20,682 bases of DNA from the NCBI GenBank assembly GCA_033557675.1, contig JAWQRM010000650.1, positions 1-20,682 of the forward strand, written 5' to 3'. The translations under genes were made by a program, and so were the position numbers. How positions within the stretch are numbered: the first letter of the stretch is position 1; every line of letters begins with the position of its first letter. Source of the DNA: Coptodactyla brooksi. Taxonomy: Eukaryota > Arthropoda > Insecta > Coleoptera > Scarabaeidae. The notes beneath the pieces were generated by a model. That model saw only the letters and a program-made list of their open reading frames with translations, made no database searches and was not told the DNA's origin. Of the stretch, positions 1 through 9,197 are shown piece after piece.

Positions 1-251
1 TTTGAACACCCAGTACTAATAGTTACCAAAATTTTATAAAGAATCTATTAAAGTAGACCCTTTTCAATAAGACAACCAACCGAAATTAAATAATAAAGGC
101 TTTCTTATACGAAAAATTCGTTATGTTAGGGCCTGCAGACGTGATTTTTGAGATAAAAATTTGAATATGTCAAAAACGTTTTGCTTAGGTATAAAACATG
201 GTACACGAAATCTGTCTCGAATATTGCGTAGAATCCAAAAATGTAATAACA

Positions 252-417
252 TACAGGGTGTTCCATTTAAAATAAGCATGTAGGCATGTAGCACCATCTT
301 GAAAATATTTTAGCCGCATGAACCTCATCGATATTAATTTGTTGCCAAATATTCAGATTTTTTCTAACTACAGTTTTCAATGTATCGATCGAAGTAGTTC
401 CCGGTGGGACACCTGTA
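252..417. mobile_element. MITE-like element with short inverted ends and TA flanks
   Basis: The left end reads CAGGGTGTTCCA (254-265) and the reverse complement of the right end reads CAGGTGTCCCA (405-415). Each is bordered by TA (252-253 and 416-417), the target duplication used by Tc1/mariner elements. The roughly 160 bp inside have no reading frame, so this would be a non-autonomous element. A close match to the left end occurs again at 9421-9443. The inverted ends are only about 11 bp, so chance similarity is possible; a repeat library search would settle it. Confidence 0.45.
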
Positions 418-680
418 TGAATAAATTTTTTTTTAGAATGAGTTTAAAAGCAACAGACAAAAAATAGTTAAATATCCAGAATATTGAATCCTACATTACT
501 AACTTAATTATTTCTTTTTATAACGTTTTTTTACAAAAAGAAATTATATTTTTATTCGACACGTGGGGCAAAAGTTCAACGTACCATTATACGATTACGA
601 CCTATGTTAAGTTTAACTCGTCCGTCGGACACCAGCTAGTATTATTGTAGGTAACAGTAACCTAAGTCCTTATAAAGTAT

Positions 681-1135
681 AGGTCTCACACCGTGGAAAG
701 CGCAGTCCAGTCGGTGTCATCTAGAACGTATACCTACATAATTCAACCCATCATATCTGAGGATGGGAAACGTCTTTCTCCACTTCTAATTGTGTTAAAA
801 GAAACCTCTGGCACCTTTGGACCGAGGATAGCAAATATAATGTTCAAAGCGGATAATGTATTCGTCTTGGCATCAAAGTCTGAAAAGCTAATTTCAGAAC
901 ACATTAAGAATTAGCTACAAAATGTATGTTTTCGAAATACTGGATCCAAATTATTATTATTATTGGATTCTTGGAGTGGCCACTGTACTGACATTATTAG
1001 TGAAGTAGCTCCATCAGATACTACGTTTTTACATTTTTTAAACAGGTCAAATACAGCCTCTTGACGCATTGGCCTTTAGGATGTGCAAAAATTTTATTAG
1101 AAGATTCTCTCTGATAACGGGATAATATTTTCAAA
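681..1135 (+). pseudogene. pogo-like DDE transposase, catalytic-domain fragment
   Basis: This is a relic of the nuclease domain of a DDE-type transposase, which cuts and rejoins DNA. The first open stretch (693-914) contains VQSVSSRTYTYIIQP, SPLLIVLKETSGTFGP and ASKSEKLISEH. After a stop at 912 the same frame-set continues with LLLLDSWSGHC, whose Asp codon is 966-968 and is the likely second catalytic residue. After another frame change comes TGQIQPLD (Asp codon 1063-1065, likely third catalytic residue) and FRMCKNFIRRF. Spacing of about 31 residues between these two fits pogo-type D-x(~30)-D. The N-terminal DNA-binding part and the first Asp are not seen in place. The open stretch has no ATG at its start. 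Stops and at least one frameshift make it dead. Membership in the pogo superfamily is from motif recognition only. Confidence 0.6.
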
Positions 1136-2295
1136 TTGCAATTTCTACGCATAACCAACTGTCCTTTCCTCGATTTATCAATGTTTTTAAATAAGCATGG
1201 TTTGCTAGTGGATATATAGAGGAGAGACCAGAACAATTTGAAAATCTAGTGGATGTTTGCTCTGCAGAGAATAGGCAAAAACACGTAACTAATAGTTTTA
1301 AACATATTATATATATACTTCACGCCTCCAAAATCTACAGTAGAGTTTTAAAATTATTTCAAAAAACTAAGGGTAGTTAACTTGACAGAAGCAATTATTC
1401 CATTGCTTCTGTCAAGTGCGTCCATTTTCTACCGTGATCAAAAACTATACCTAATTTCGTTGCTTCAACACCTGGCTTTTCTGCTTCAATCATATTAGCA
1501 CCATGAATAGTATTAAATAGCAGTGTATCTCTTTTATCCTGCTATTTCAATAGCATTATTTTGTTGTTATACCTTGGAATACTTCGCTTGTCGTATTATA
1601 CCAGCAATATCTGTCTTACAGTTGCATGGTTTGTTTGCGAGGTCTACGCTAGTGTACCAGGTATTCACGTATACTCTCTACCCCTAATGTAATAGATCAT
1701 GAGAGTGTTCGATGTACGATGCGAGTTATGCTATTGACTTTCGTATGGTATAAGAAAAACTTCATTGCAAAACAGCTCCTTTTAGAAGGAATATACTGTT
1801 CCAAGACAAGCGTCCTTTCCATAATAATAAGCGCTCATCAGTACAAATATCTTGAATTTGAATATATACATTTTTGTATTTGTGTCGGATAATTCTCACA
1901 TGTTCATTTTTAGAAATTTTCCTTTTTAGGTTGTAGCTATCTTCAAATTGTAAAAATTTGTAAATTTATAAAAAATTCTTTCCGTAGTCAGCATTATAAA
2001 GTTGACATCACTAAATGACATTTTTATGACATCGTACTAAAATTTGAAATTTTTATGGTAATTGGTAATTTTTTATTTTCCACGACGTATACATGTCAAA
2101 CATACTGAAATATACGTTTGACATTCTGCATAGGAAATGTGTATATTTTGTATGTGAATGTGTTATATCTGTATATTTTGATAGAACAAGAATCAAGCTT
2201 TCCAACTGTGTAGTGGCTGTAGTGTTGAGTTAAAAAATGAAGTTGTAATACTTAAATGAGTATTGGTTTGATTATCTTCATGCCTTGAGCAATCT
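1136..2295. other. No recognisable gene; AT-rich spacer
   Basis: Apart from the hairpin at 1381-1416, I see no coding, RNA or repeat signal here. The minus-strand reading frame at 1021-1236 is antisense to the pogo-like fragment and has no family signature. Confidence 0.5.
1381..1416. repeat. Perfect hairpin, 15 bp arms, 6 nt loop
   Basis: CTTGACAGAAGCAAT (1381-1395) is followed by the loop TATTCC and then its exact reverse complement (1402-1416). A perfect 15-bp arm with so short a loop is not expected by chance in a window of this size. No terminal-repeat element is evident around it. Confidence 0.9.
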
Positions 2296-2335
2296 GAATC
2301 TATTATAACACAATTCTTTGTGTTACGATAGATTC
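2296..2335. repeat. Hairpin, 18 bp arms with a 2x2 internal mismatch, 4 nt loop
   Basis: GAATCTAT-TA-TAACACAA (2296-2313) pairs with TTGTGTTA-CG-ATAGATTC (2318-2335) across the loop TTCT. Sixteen of 18 positions pair. Confidence 0.85.
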
Positions 2336-2490
2336 GTATGTTGGCATTGATAGTCATATTCCACGCTTAATTGTTCACTGTCGAAAAGGCTCATGTGCAA
2401 ATTGTTCACGCGTGCTTTGATGTCTGAATAAGTTGAACGTTGCTTTTGTCGCGTTTTCGATGAATAAAATAAACGTTAACATGTTGTATA

Positions 2491-2522
2491 AACGTTTCCA
2501 AGAATGAGAACGTTTCCAAGAA
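2491..2522. repeat. Short tandem duplication, 18 bp step
   Basis: AACGTTTCCAAGAA occurs at 2491-2504 and again at 2509-2522. It lies about 250 bp upstream of the first PLE fragment, in sequence not otherwise assigned. Confidence 0.75.
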
Positions 2523-2779
2523 GATAAGCATCCTGGATGCTTCATCACGTTAACAGGCGATGACACCGCCGAAATTCGTTTGGCTCGTGGCAAGCAACTT
2601 TTTCGGATTTTTGGACATGAGACATGTGACAATAAAACTTGTCCTGAAATTGTTGGATTGCGACCAAAAGCAGTGCCAAAAGGACATTCGGCACTGCCAT
2701 TCAGAAGTCATCACAATAGTAACTTCCATGGAAAATTTAAACCCGAAAAAAGCTCGTCAAATTTCTTCTTTATAAAGAC

Positions 2780-3155
2780 AAAAAGACAAAATAGATATGT
2801 TGCAAAAAAAAGTGGAATATACTAAGTTAGCTGTACTGATTGTGATAAAAAGTATGTTGGGCAAACTAGAAGGTCAGTCAAAAGAAGGTTCAAAGAGCAC
2901 ATGGCTCACTTAAAATATGGTCGTACCGAAAAATCTAGCGTTGCCGAATATGCCTTGAACAACAATCACAGGATAAGTGTAGAAAATGTAAGACTGCTTA
3001 GAAATGTATCCAATAATAAGATGCTGGATGCATATGAAAGCATAGAAATTGTTAAATGCAGGAATAGGCTTAATAAAGACAGAGGGCTAATACCGATTAG
3101 CCCTTCGTATAGTTTGATAGACTAGGCTTAATAGATTTAGAGAAAACACTGAATG
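2780..3155 (+). pseudogene. Penelope-like element copy 1: GIY-YIG endonuclease end
   Basis: PLEs encode a reverse transcriptase fused to a C-terminal GIY-YIG nuclease that nicks target DNA. Visible in order are the GIY motif (2814-2822), SCTDCD with the CxxC seen in PLE nucleases, YVGQTRRSVKRRFKEH (the YIG motif plus conserved Arg and His), then YESIEIVKCRNRLNKDRG with the conserved Glu and Asn, ending at a stop at 3123-3125. The codon after GIY is TAA (2823-2825) where copy 3 has CAA. Two extra A bases in the run just before GIY, relative to copy 3, shift the upstream frame. Similarity to the minus-strand copy continues about 30 bp past the stop (to about 3155), so part of the 3' untranslated end is shared. 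The reverse transcriptase is absent. Open frames at 2560-2825 upstream are not recognised. Confidence 0.85.
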
Positions 3156-3274
3156 GGTGGCGGTTGTAAAGGGTAGGGGCAGGGGCTACGCATCCTTAGG
3201 CTAGATAACACCGAAACGGGAAACGCTGTACGGGGAGAATTTGTGTAAACGGGTAGTGGGGATAAAGTAAGGAA

Positions 3275-3330
3275 ACGCTTAATTGGTCTCCTATTGGTTG
3301 CGAAAAATCAATGAAGAATCAATTAAGCGT
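3275..3330. repeat. Inverted repeat, 11 bp arms, 34 nt spacer
   Basis: ACGCTTAATTG (3275-3285) and CAATTAAGCGT (3320-3330) are exact reverse complements. They lie between the 3' end of PLE copy 1 and the TATA-like box at 3341. Confidence 0.7.
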
Positions 3331-3340
3331 CATCTTTTAG

Positions 3341-3380
3341 TATATATAGCGTCTTATGTCAGCTAGTAGTTAGTCGTTCA
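3341..3380 (+). promoter_or_regulatory. Possible promoter: TATA-like box with downstream start region
   Basis: TATATATA (3341-3348) is followed about 30 nt later by TAGTCGTTCATC, a plausible start region. It lies directly before the hammerhead-like fold at 3383. In PLEs the promoter and ribozyme both lie in the repeated leader (pLTR), so the order fits. In AT-rich DNA a TATA string alone is weak evidence. Confidence 0.3.
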
Positions 3381-3382
3381 TC

Positions 3383-3425
3383 GCTCCCAATGATGCTAAC
3401 TTGGTTAGCGAAACATGCATCGAGC
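3383..3425 (+). ncRNA. Hammerhead-ribozyme-like fold 1 (PLE leader, decayed)
   Basis: Helix I is GCTC (3383-3386) with GAGC (3422-3425). The core strand CCAATGA (3387-3393) differs from CTGATGA by two transitions. After one T, helix II is GCTAAC-TTG-GTTAGC (3395-3409), perfectly paired, followed by GAAA (3410-3413). The helix III strand is CATGCATC where fold 2 has CGTGCGTC; both differences are CpG-to-CA changes. Minimal hammerheads with a very short helix III are known from PLEs, and this one lies about 260 bp past PLE copy 1 on the same strand. The core changes should abolish cleavage. Confidence 0.6.
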
Positions 3426-3824
3426 ATCCTCTCTGCAAATTTTGGCGTAGAGGTGATTTCGTTTTATTGGTATTATGGGGGCAGCCGCAAAACTGTGTAT
3501 CCTTCTTTATTGGCTTCTTCATCTACCACGTACTCTACTCTTTCAATCGTGTCAATTCCATTATAGCCACCTTTTATTCAACATTTGCATAATAAAACTA
3601 ATATTCTATTGATAGACTAGAGTACTAAAGCTACGTTTTATTAGGCAACTGAAAGACCTTTAAAATGAGCTTTTACAGGCCCCCTTTTGCAATTTGAAAT
3701 TTTAAAGTTGATAGCGCTCGCAGCGCCATCTAGAAAGATTAACATTTCAGTTTTATGTTAAATACTAATACACTTGATGCGATTTAGCACAGTTTTTCTT
3801 TCATTTACGTCCGCACTGATTAGT
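3426..3824. other. Probable remainder of PLE leader; no gene
   Basis: No coding signal is recognised. CAGCGCCATCT at 3721-3731 recurs at 4551-4561, about 300 bp and 240 bp after folds 1 and 2 respectively, which suggests that two related leader copies span these stretches. The reading frame at 3401-3592 begins inside the ribozyme fold and has no family signature. Confidence 0.3.
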
Positions 3825-4030
3825 AAGGTGGACTACAATAGTAATACAGACGTAAGGATGTTTTTCATGTAATAGATTATAAAAAATACCTAAAAAATTT
3901 TTACCTGTGTTATATAATAAGGTGGAATACAATAGTAATAAGTACGTAAATATGTTTTTGAAGGAGTAGTTTATAAAAATGTCTGCCTAAATGTTTCGTT
4001 TATTAAGTTCTGCCCTGTGTTTACCTGCTG
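3825..4030. repeat. Diverged tandem duplication, about 94 bp unit
   Basis: AAGGTGGACTACAATAGTAA at 3825 recurs as AAGGTGGAATACAATAGTAA at 3919. Matching landmarks (ACGTAA, ATGTTTTT, TTATAAAAA) follow in the same order in both units. CCTGTGTTA/CCTGTGTTT closes the units at about 3904 and 4014, so the second unit has gained some bases. No coding content is seen. Confidence 0.7.
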
Positions 4031-4065
4031 TTGGGTTTCCATTCTCTGCTTAATGATAAAGCACA

Positions 4066-4102
4066 TTTACAACCTATAGCTAGTAAAGCTATAGGTTGTA
4101 AA
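4066..4102. repeat. Perfect hairpin, 16 bp arms, 5 nt loop
   Basis: TTTACAACCTATAGCT (4066-4081) is followed by AGTAA and the exact reverse complement (4087-4102). It is the longest perfect arm among the hairpins in this window. Confidence 0.9.
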
Positions 4103-4273
4103 AGATCATAAAACCCACCACAAACTGGGAAGACTATACTGCACTTATTGCAAGGTGGAAACAAAAGAGGTATCTTCGTTCGAAAAACAAAAGATGGTAC
4201 CACCTTCCTCGAGTGAAGGAATAACAAAGTAATGAATTTTATGTTGAAAACAGTAAGTGTTTAGTTTTTCATC

Positions 4274-4316
4274 GCTCTTCGTCTTGCTAACTTGGCTGTC
4301 GAAACGTGCGTCGGGC
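4274..4316 (+). ncRNA. Hammerhead-like fold 2 (PLE leader, more decayed)
   Basis: GCTC (4274-4277) can pair with GGGC (4313-4316) using one G-U pair as helix I. GCTAAC-TTG follows as in fold 1, but the other strand, GCTGTC, has lost pairing. The 3' core GAAACGTGCGTC (4301-4312) is intact, with the C-GTGC-G tetraloop that would cap helix III. The CTGATGA strand has become TTCGTCT, so it is inactive. The sequence just downstream (TTTTGGTGATAACTGCTTAAC) resembles that after fold 3. No PLE coding sequence is next to it. Confidence 0.5.
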
Positions 4317-4561
4317 AAGTATTTTTAAGTTTTGGTGATAACTGCTTAACATTAAGTGGCGGCTTCTTTTATCCAGATTATGTTCAATTTGATTTATAAA
4401 ATTATCCCATGAATCGTAATAAATAATACAGCCAGTGCAAATTAATTCGCCCACAAACCGACCTATGTCGTAACTCAACAAAATCACTTTATATTCACGC
4501 CGTTCAATTTGGCGCTATCGTGATCTAATAAATATCAACGCGGTCCGATGCAGCGCCATCT

Positions 4562-5600
4562 CATGCCAATAACGTCGCTATTACGAAAGATGCAGACCGG
4601 TGCATGCGGCGATTGAGCTACATTGGATCTCGATACGGGCATTTCTTAATTATACCGTTTCAAGTCGTCTTTTTCAAACCCTTACCAGTTTTAATGGCGG
4701 TAGCCAAGAGGCGCGAAAAATCTCTTTACTAATAGAAAACGTGTCGTCGGACAGCGCTTGAATATCGCCGACGTTTAAGTGTGCGTTATCTGAAAGCGGG
4801 ATCGCTCAAATTGCCTCCATTTGCTTTATCAATCTTTTATTCTTTATCTGGCAACGGTCGGCAATAAAGTTCCCGACGCAGGACCGGTAATTGACGAGAG
4901 CTTTAAGGTCTTAAGACCAAAGGAACATCATCAATTATTCTCAGAATCTTCTGTACAATGTCGTAGATATATAAAGAACAACTGAAACTTTATAGGTTAT
5001 ATAACACATTGACTGCCAACAGCGAACAAACTTTTTACGCATAAAGGAACTTCCCACGGTAGGACGTAATGCATATGGGTGCACTGTCATAGCACCCATT
5101 TGTAATTCAAATAACTAGGTATTGGAAGGTTATACTCGAAATGTATTATTTATAGTGAAATAGTTTACCATTTCGACCATTTTTAATTTAATTTTTTTAA
5201 CTATTATTTATACAAAACTGTCACTTATACCAGCTTATCGTCGGGGAGATCGTAAAATGACACCTACAACCGCCAGAAACTATTTCCCCGTCCTGCCGCG
5301 GGTGGCGCTTCGCTAGCGGATGACAAATGACTGCATTTTTGTGAAAAGCCCTCGTGCTCGCGCGGCATCGTACCGGTACCAGCATAAGATAGTGGCGAAA
5401 TAATTCCTTATCGCCATTTGATGGACCCAAGCGACTGATAGTGACTAAACCCTTATGTGGAGATAGGGCCCTCAGACTACGGACTTGTGACGTAGGAGAC
5501 CCCGATGAAGTATCGCCGGGTAACGGCTGGCTGACGGGATAAAGCAGAGATAGTGTTAATTGTCCTCTTCGTCGAAAGAGCAATTTGAAACTAATTTAGT
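4562..5600. other. GC- and CpG-richer stretch without a recognised gene
   Basis: Base composition rises clearly relative to both sides, with many CpGs (for example 5281-5370). The longest open frame is 5221-5583 on the minus strand (120 codons), with Arg/Ser/Pro-rich content that matches no family I recognise and is typical of a chance frame in GC-richer DNA. It could be host conserved non-coding DNA or an old unrecognised element. Confidence 0.35.
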
Positions 5601-5831
5601 TCTAAACTAAAAGTGTATATCTAATAAAATCTTGTGACTCTAGAAGAATAATGCGAAAGACTGCATAAAACTTCGTAATATTGATTTTCGCGTTTCTTGT
5701 CGCTGAAGTAAAAGTTACCGTCTTTGAACCAATTTCAGCATGTTGTTTCCGATAAAGCACTGTCGCCATAAGCCCCTACAAGCATTCGATGCTATTCGGC
5801 AGCCGATTTCTTCATATTCAAGCAGAAAAGC

Positions 5832-5854
5832 AGAGCATATCCCGCATATGCTCT
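5832..5854. repeat. Perfect hairpin, 9 bp arms, 5 nt loop
   Basis: AGAGCATAT (5832-5840), loop CCCGC, then ATATGCTCT (5846-5854). It matches the short-loop architecture of the other hairpins. Confidence 0.75.
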
Positions 5855-6031
5855 TTTTCTGGAACAGAACTAGACATGATTACCAACGAAAAATATATGT
5901 TGTTGTAAGAAATTGGTAACGATGTGCACTGATTAATGTTCACCAATTACAAACTCAGAACAAAATAGTACTGACGTGTCCGTGGTAGCTTCATATGCTC
6001 ACTAACACCATCTATGAGCAACCAGCGAATT

Positions 6032-6085
6032 TAAGCTTATACACTTACAAGCAAGAGTATAAAAAAATAAGTGTATATAAGCTTA
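6032..6085. repeat. Inverted repeat, 16-18 bp arms, about 20 nt spacer
   Basis: TAAGCTTATACACTTA (6032-6047) and TAAGTGTATATAAGCTTA (6068-6085) are reverse complements except for two extra bases in the right arm. Confidence 0.8.
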
Positions 6086-6901
6086 CACCTATTTTTTTAG
6101 CGTCCCGTTTTTGGTTTTGGGGTGACTAATGGGGGCTCAACGTTACCCCCAAAAACACATTTTTTGCAATATTTCAGAAACGAAACGAGATATCGAGATG
6201 GTCTAAAGACCAGATCGTTTCTTGTTAACAGCCGTACATTTTAGATTGAAAAAAGAATAGTAGTGTACCCACGGGCTCGTTTGGGGGGTTAAAATAATAT
6301 CAATTTTTCTCACGTCTGCTCTTGTAAATTGTAAACTTCATTTTTCTTTTTTTAACCTTTAAACTACACGAGAAAATAAAAGTGACGGGTTTTTGGAGTT
6401 TTTTTCTAAATGTCCATTTTAGGAAGTTATCGTCATTTCTATGTACCCCTACAGAAGACTATTTCTGTTCACATATTTTGAATTAAATTTCATGTCGCAT
6501 TGTATTTAAATTAAAAATTGTTTGCTATATTAGAACATACAAAAGTAATATGATACATATTACTTTTTGCTAAGAAAAGTCGTGTGTAATTGGTCATGTC
6601 GTAAATATTAATTACTTCTTTACGTCTTGGCAAACTAATGTGTTTATGATTACCAATGTACGCAAGTGATTATAAATAAAGGGTTAAAAATGAAATTATA
6701 TCTGTATACTTATCACTGCCTCTATATTAGAGTATGGTCAGCTTGCTAAAGTGCATTATCATAAAGTGTCTCATTCTATTCGTTACAATTAGAACTAGTT
6801 ACCAAACACATATTGTTAAATATAATAACGACGCATCCAAAATGACCTTGTTTGCGTTAAATATATTGAACGTCTTGACAATATAAACAAGTTTAATAAA
6901 T

Positions 6902-7458
6902 AACCAATACCAGGGTACACCTGTATTTGCACAAAGTGGTACTGAAGAAGCACTTGCACAAACAGTGTTTGACATCATTGTAAGTGGCCGTAGCGATCCC
7001 GCTTACGACACTGAACAAACCAGCACCCTGGATTTCGATTCACAATCCGATTTTCCTGGGCCACAGTTAGTGGATACTGAGGAGGACGACGGAGTGAATA
7101 ATGACATCGAAGAAGAGATGTACAGCGTTGAACTAGTCCAGGAACCTACTGATATAGATTTTAAGTATAAACAGAATGCCTTTGAATACTGGAAAAGTGG
7201 AAGGAAAGGATGATTTTCTCTAAAAAATGTGCAACATAATTATGCTAAGGTTCCGTCACTTCCGCAGCAAAGACGATGGGAACAGCAAGTGTCCAGCGGC
7301 AGAGACAAACGCGAAAAATTATATCGCGAGTTTTGGTTCGTTGATCGTTGGAACATTGTGGCATTTGTAACGGGGCCCGTAACTCGCGTGTTGAAATATG
7401 TGTTTAACCAACTCAAAAGTGCTATAGATCGTCAAATGATTGTTCACGACTCAGTTAA

Positions 7459-7459
<1 letters not shown>
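6902..7459 (+). pseudogene. Pogo-like transposase, N-terminal DNA-binding region fragment
   Basis: One frame runs from about 6902, through a TGA at 7211-7213, to 7459. The first half is acidic (LVDTEEDDGVNNDIEEEM). The second half reads AFEYWKSGRKG, stop, FSLKNVQHNYAKVPSLPQQ, RRWEQQVSSGRDKREKLYR, then FNQLKSAIDRQMIVHD. This Trp/Arg-rich helical pattern (YWKSG, VQHNY, RWEQQ, gap-K-REKL) resembles the N-terminal DNA-binding region of insect pogo-type transposases. The TGA may be a decayed CGA (Arg). About 20 residues between REKLYR and the next recognisable block look like an in-frame insertion. The frame ends in an (AT)n tract and the catalytic part is absent. It may belong to the same family as 681-1135; this is inference. 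Confidence 0.45.

Positions 7460-7460
<1 letters not shown>

Positions 7461-7489
<29 letters not shown>
7461..7489. repeat. (AT)n microsatellite
   Basis: Uninterrupted AT dinucleotides sit exactly where the pogo-like reading frame loses similarity. Expansion or a breakpoint here may have truncated the element. Confidence 0.95.
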
Positions 7490-7492
<3 letters not shown>

Positions 7493-7692
7493 GATAATAC
7501 ATATGTTCATTATTTATACATATTATTACTACATATTCTTACGAAGAAAACATAATTTGTTAAGCTCTTTTAAAGTATGTTTCAAACTTTGCTTGCTTTA
7601 AATTTTTTAGCTTCGATTTAGAACAGCTTTAGATGTAAGTAAAATTCGTGAAATCTCCATAAAATTTTCACCATTTTTATAGATATATTTTT

Positions 7693-8330
7693 CTATATAT
7701 TAAATAATTCTGTATGTCTTAATTTTGCGCACACTTCGTTCATAGTAGATAAAATAGATTTTGGAGTTTCACATTCGTCCACATCACTATTACTAGATTT
7801 ATGTTCTTCGTCAGTATTGCACAATTCTTCAACAATTTCTGTAATACTGAAGTTAGGGCTCTCTGTAGGCACATGACTATCAACAGAAGCATATTTATCT
7901 AGATCCTTCAATTTCGTAACAATTTCGTTACGAACTGTGAAAAGAGTTCGGCAAGGGGTATTTTGTATTCTTCATCAAACATTGTATCTTCTTGGATAAC
8001 ATCAGAAAATCCGGCCTTCGAAAAATATTCCTTAACTCTAGCAGGAGATTCCTTTTTCCAAGCAGCTGTAATCCATATAAGTGCATTGGATAAATTTGAG
8101 TTTTGTTTAGAATTTTCAAAAGCATATTCACTGTCAATAAAAGCCACTAGCGTGTAGAAGCCTTTTAATCAAAAAATTTGGGTAAATCAATTTGAAATTC
8201 TAAATCATTCTTTGATCCAAGGGCTGACAATGCGAAGTGGTGTTTGACGGCAGGAAGACCAGTTTAACATTTTCTAGTGGTACTTTAGAATGCGATGTGA
8301 TGTTGAATTTGATTTTCGTTCATATTTTAT
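7693..8330 (-). pseudogene. Tigger/jerky-like (pogo superfamily) transposase, C-terminal part
   Basis: Read on the minus strand from about 8315, the sequence gives LENVKLVFLPSNTTSHCQPLDQ, the hallmark around the third catalytic Asp of Tigger/jerky/CENP-B-type DDE domains (Asp codon 8215-8217). A stop and frame changes follow, then NALIWITAAWKKESPARVKEYFSKAGF, the helical segment usual after the catalytic domain, then an acidic tail (SITEIVEELCNTDEEH) ending at 7693. The N-terminal helix-turn-helix domains and the first catalytic Asp are missing; the second-Asp region seems degraded at about 8308. A near-perfect 11-bp tandem duplication at about 7912-7934 explains one frameshift. It is inactive. 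Confidence 0.75.
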
Positions 8331-9197
8331 TTAGTCACCAATTTGATAGCACAGATTATTTATTATAGAATTAATTAGCGTAGACTAGATCATATTTTAC
8401 ATTCATGTAGATACAAATTACTTTTAACTACGTCCTCAAAAATGTTTATTCAGTTATGTATTTTAAAATTGTTTAAATAATTTTTAAATGGGTTTAAAGC
8501 TAAAAAAACTACAATGTTTATATTTTACATTACGTAATGTTGTTCATTTTCAATTGATGTTCCATTACAATAACCGTCAACGTAATCCTCATTGACAAAC
8601 ATAAATACACTTTAATACACATTGTACAATTTATACGTTTATTTAATATTATAGCGTTTTTGGTGATGACCTGAAATATGGGTCGAAATGAGTCAAGCCA
8701 CAAAAAATCATTAAGTGCCAGCGGATTATTATTTACCTACCTCAATAACTATAAAATTTGTATGCATCTCATCTGTATGATATGCATAGAATTAAAGACC
8801 TAATTATGGATTATGATTTAATTTATATCAAGGTTTATTAGGTTTATCTATCTAAATGACAGACTTTGTCGAAAACGTACTAAAAAAGGAAGCCAATGAA
8901 ATGTTCTTTTATAAAAACAAAGAATGTTTTACAGCAAATAGCTCCATAGATTTACCTTAATTTTGATTCAATGTCACATTTGGAAAACAACTAAAGAAAT
9001 TTATCAAACAACAACATAGCAAAAAAACCTTTTACAAGAGATGTTCAAAATGCTTATCATTGTTGGCTAAACAAAAAGCAAGCCTGTCCTGGAATTTTTT
9101 AACTACATTTGCAAAAATGTCTCGGTGAATTTCCAAAATTTCCGCAGAAATTCAAGATCTTCACCATTCAGCCACCAGGAAAAATGTTTTCCTTGTC
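8331..9197. other. AT-rich, no recognisable gene
   Basis: The only structured candidate is the fold at 8656-8698. No coding family motif was seen on either strand. Confidence 0.4.
8656..8698 (+). ncRNA. Candidate hammerhead-like fold, uncertain
   Basis: GTTT (8656-8659) can pair with AAGC (8695-8698) using one G-U pair. Between them lie TTGGTGA (two transitions from CTGATGA), one T, a GACC/GGTC stem (8668-8671 with 8681-8684), GAAA (8685-8688) and TGAGTC. The order and the single T match folds 1 and 3. Helix III is too short to form normally, and the flanking sequence does not match the other folds, so this may be coincidence or a different family. Confidence 0.3.

Larger units (their letters stand above)
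5601..6901. other. No recognisable gene; AT-rich spacer
   Basis: Only the inverted repeats at 5832-5854 and 6032-6085 stand out. TGGTCTAAAGACCA near 6199 is a small palindrome of no clear meaning. Confidence 0.45.

Noticed and set aside
2560..2825. Overlapping plus-strand frames upstream of PLE copy 1
   Set aside because: Neither matches reverse transcriptase or any other family I recognise; only the last ~45 bp align with the other PLE copies.
5221..5583. 120-codon minus-strand open frame
   Set aside because: It lies in GC-richer DNA where stops are less frequent, has no recognisable domain and no sign of splice or start context; reported only as part of the stretch description.
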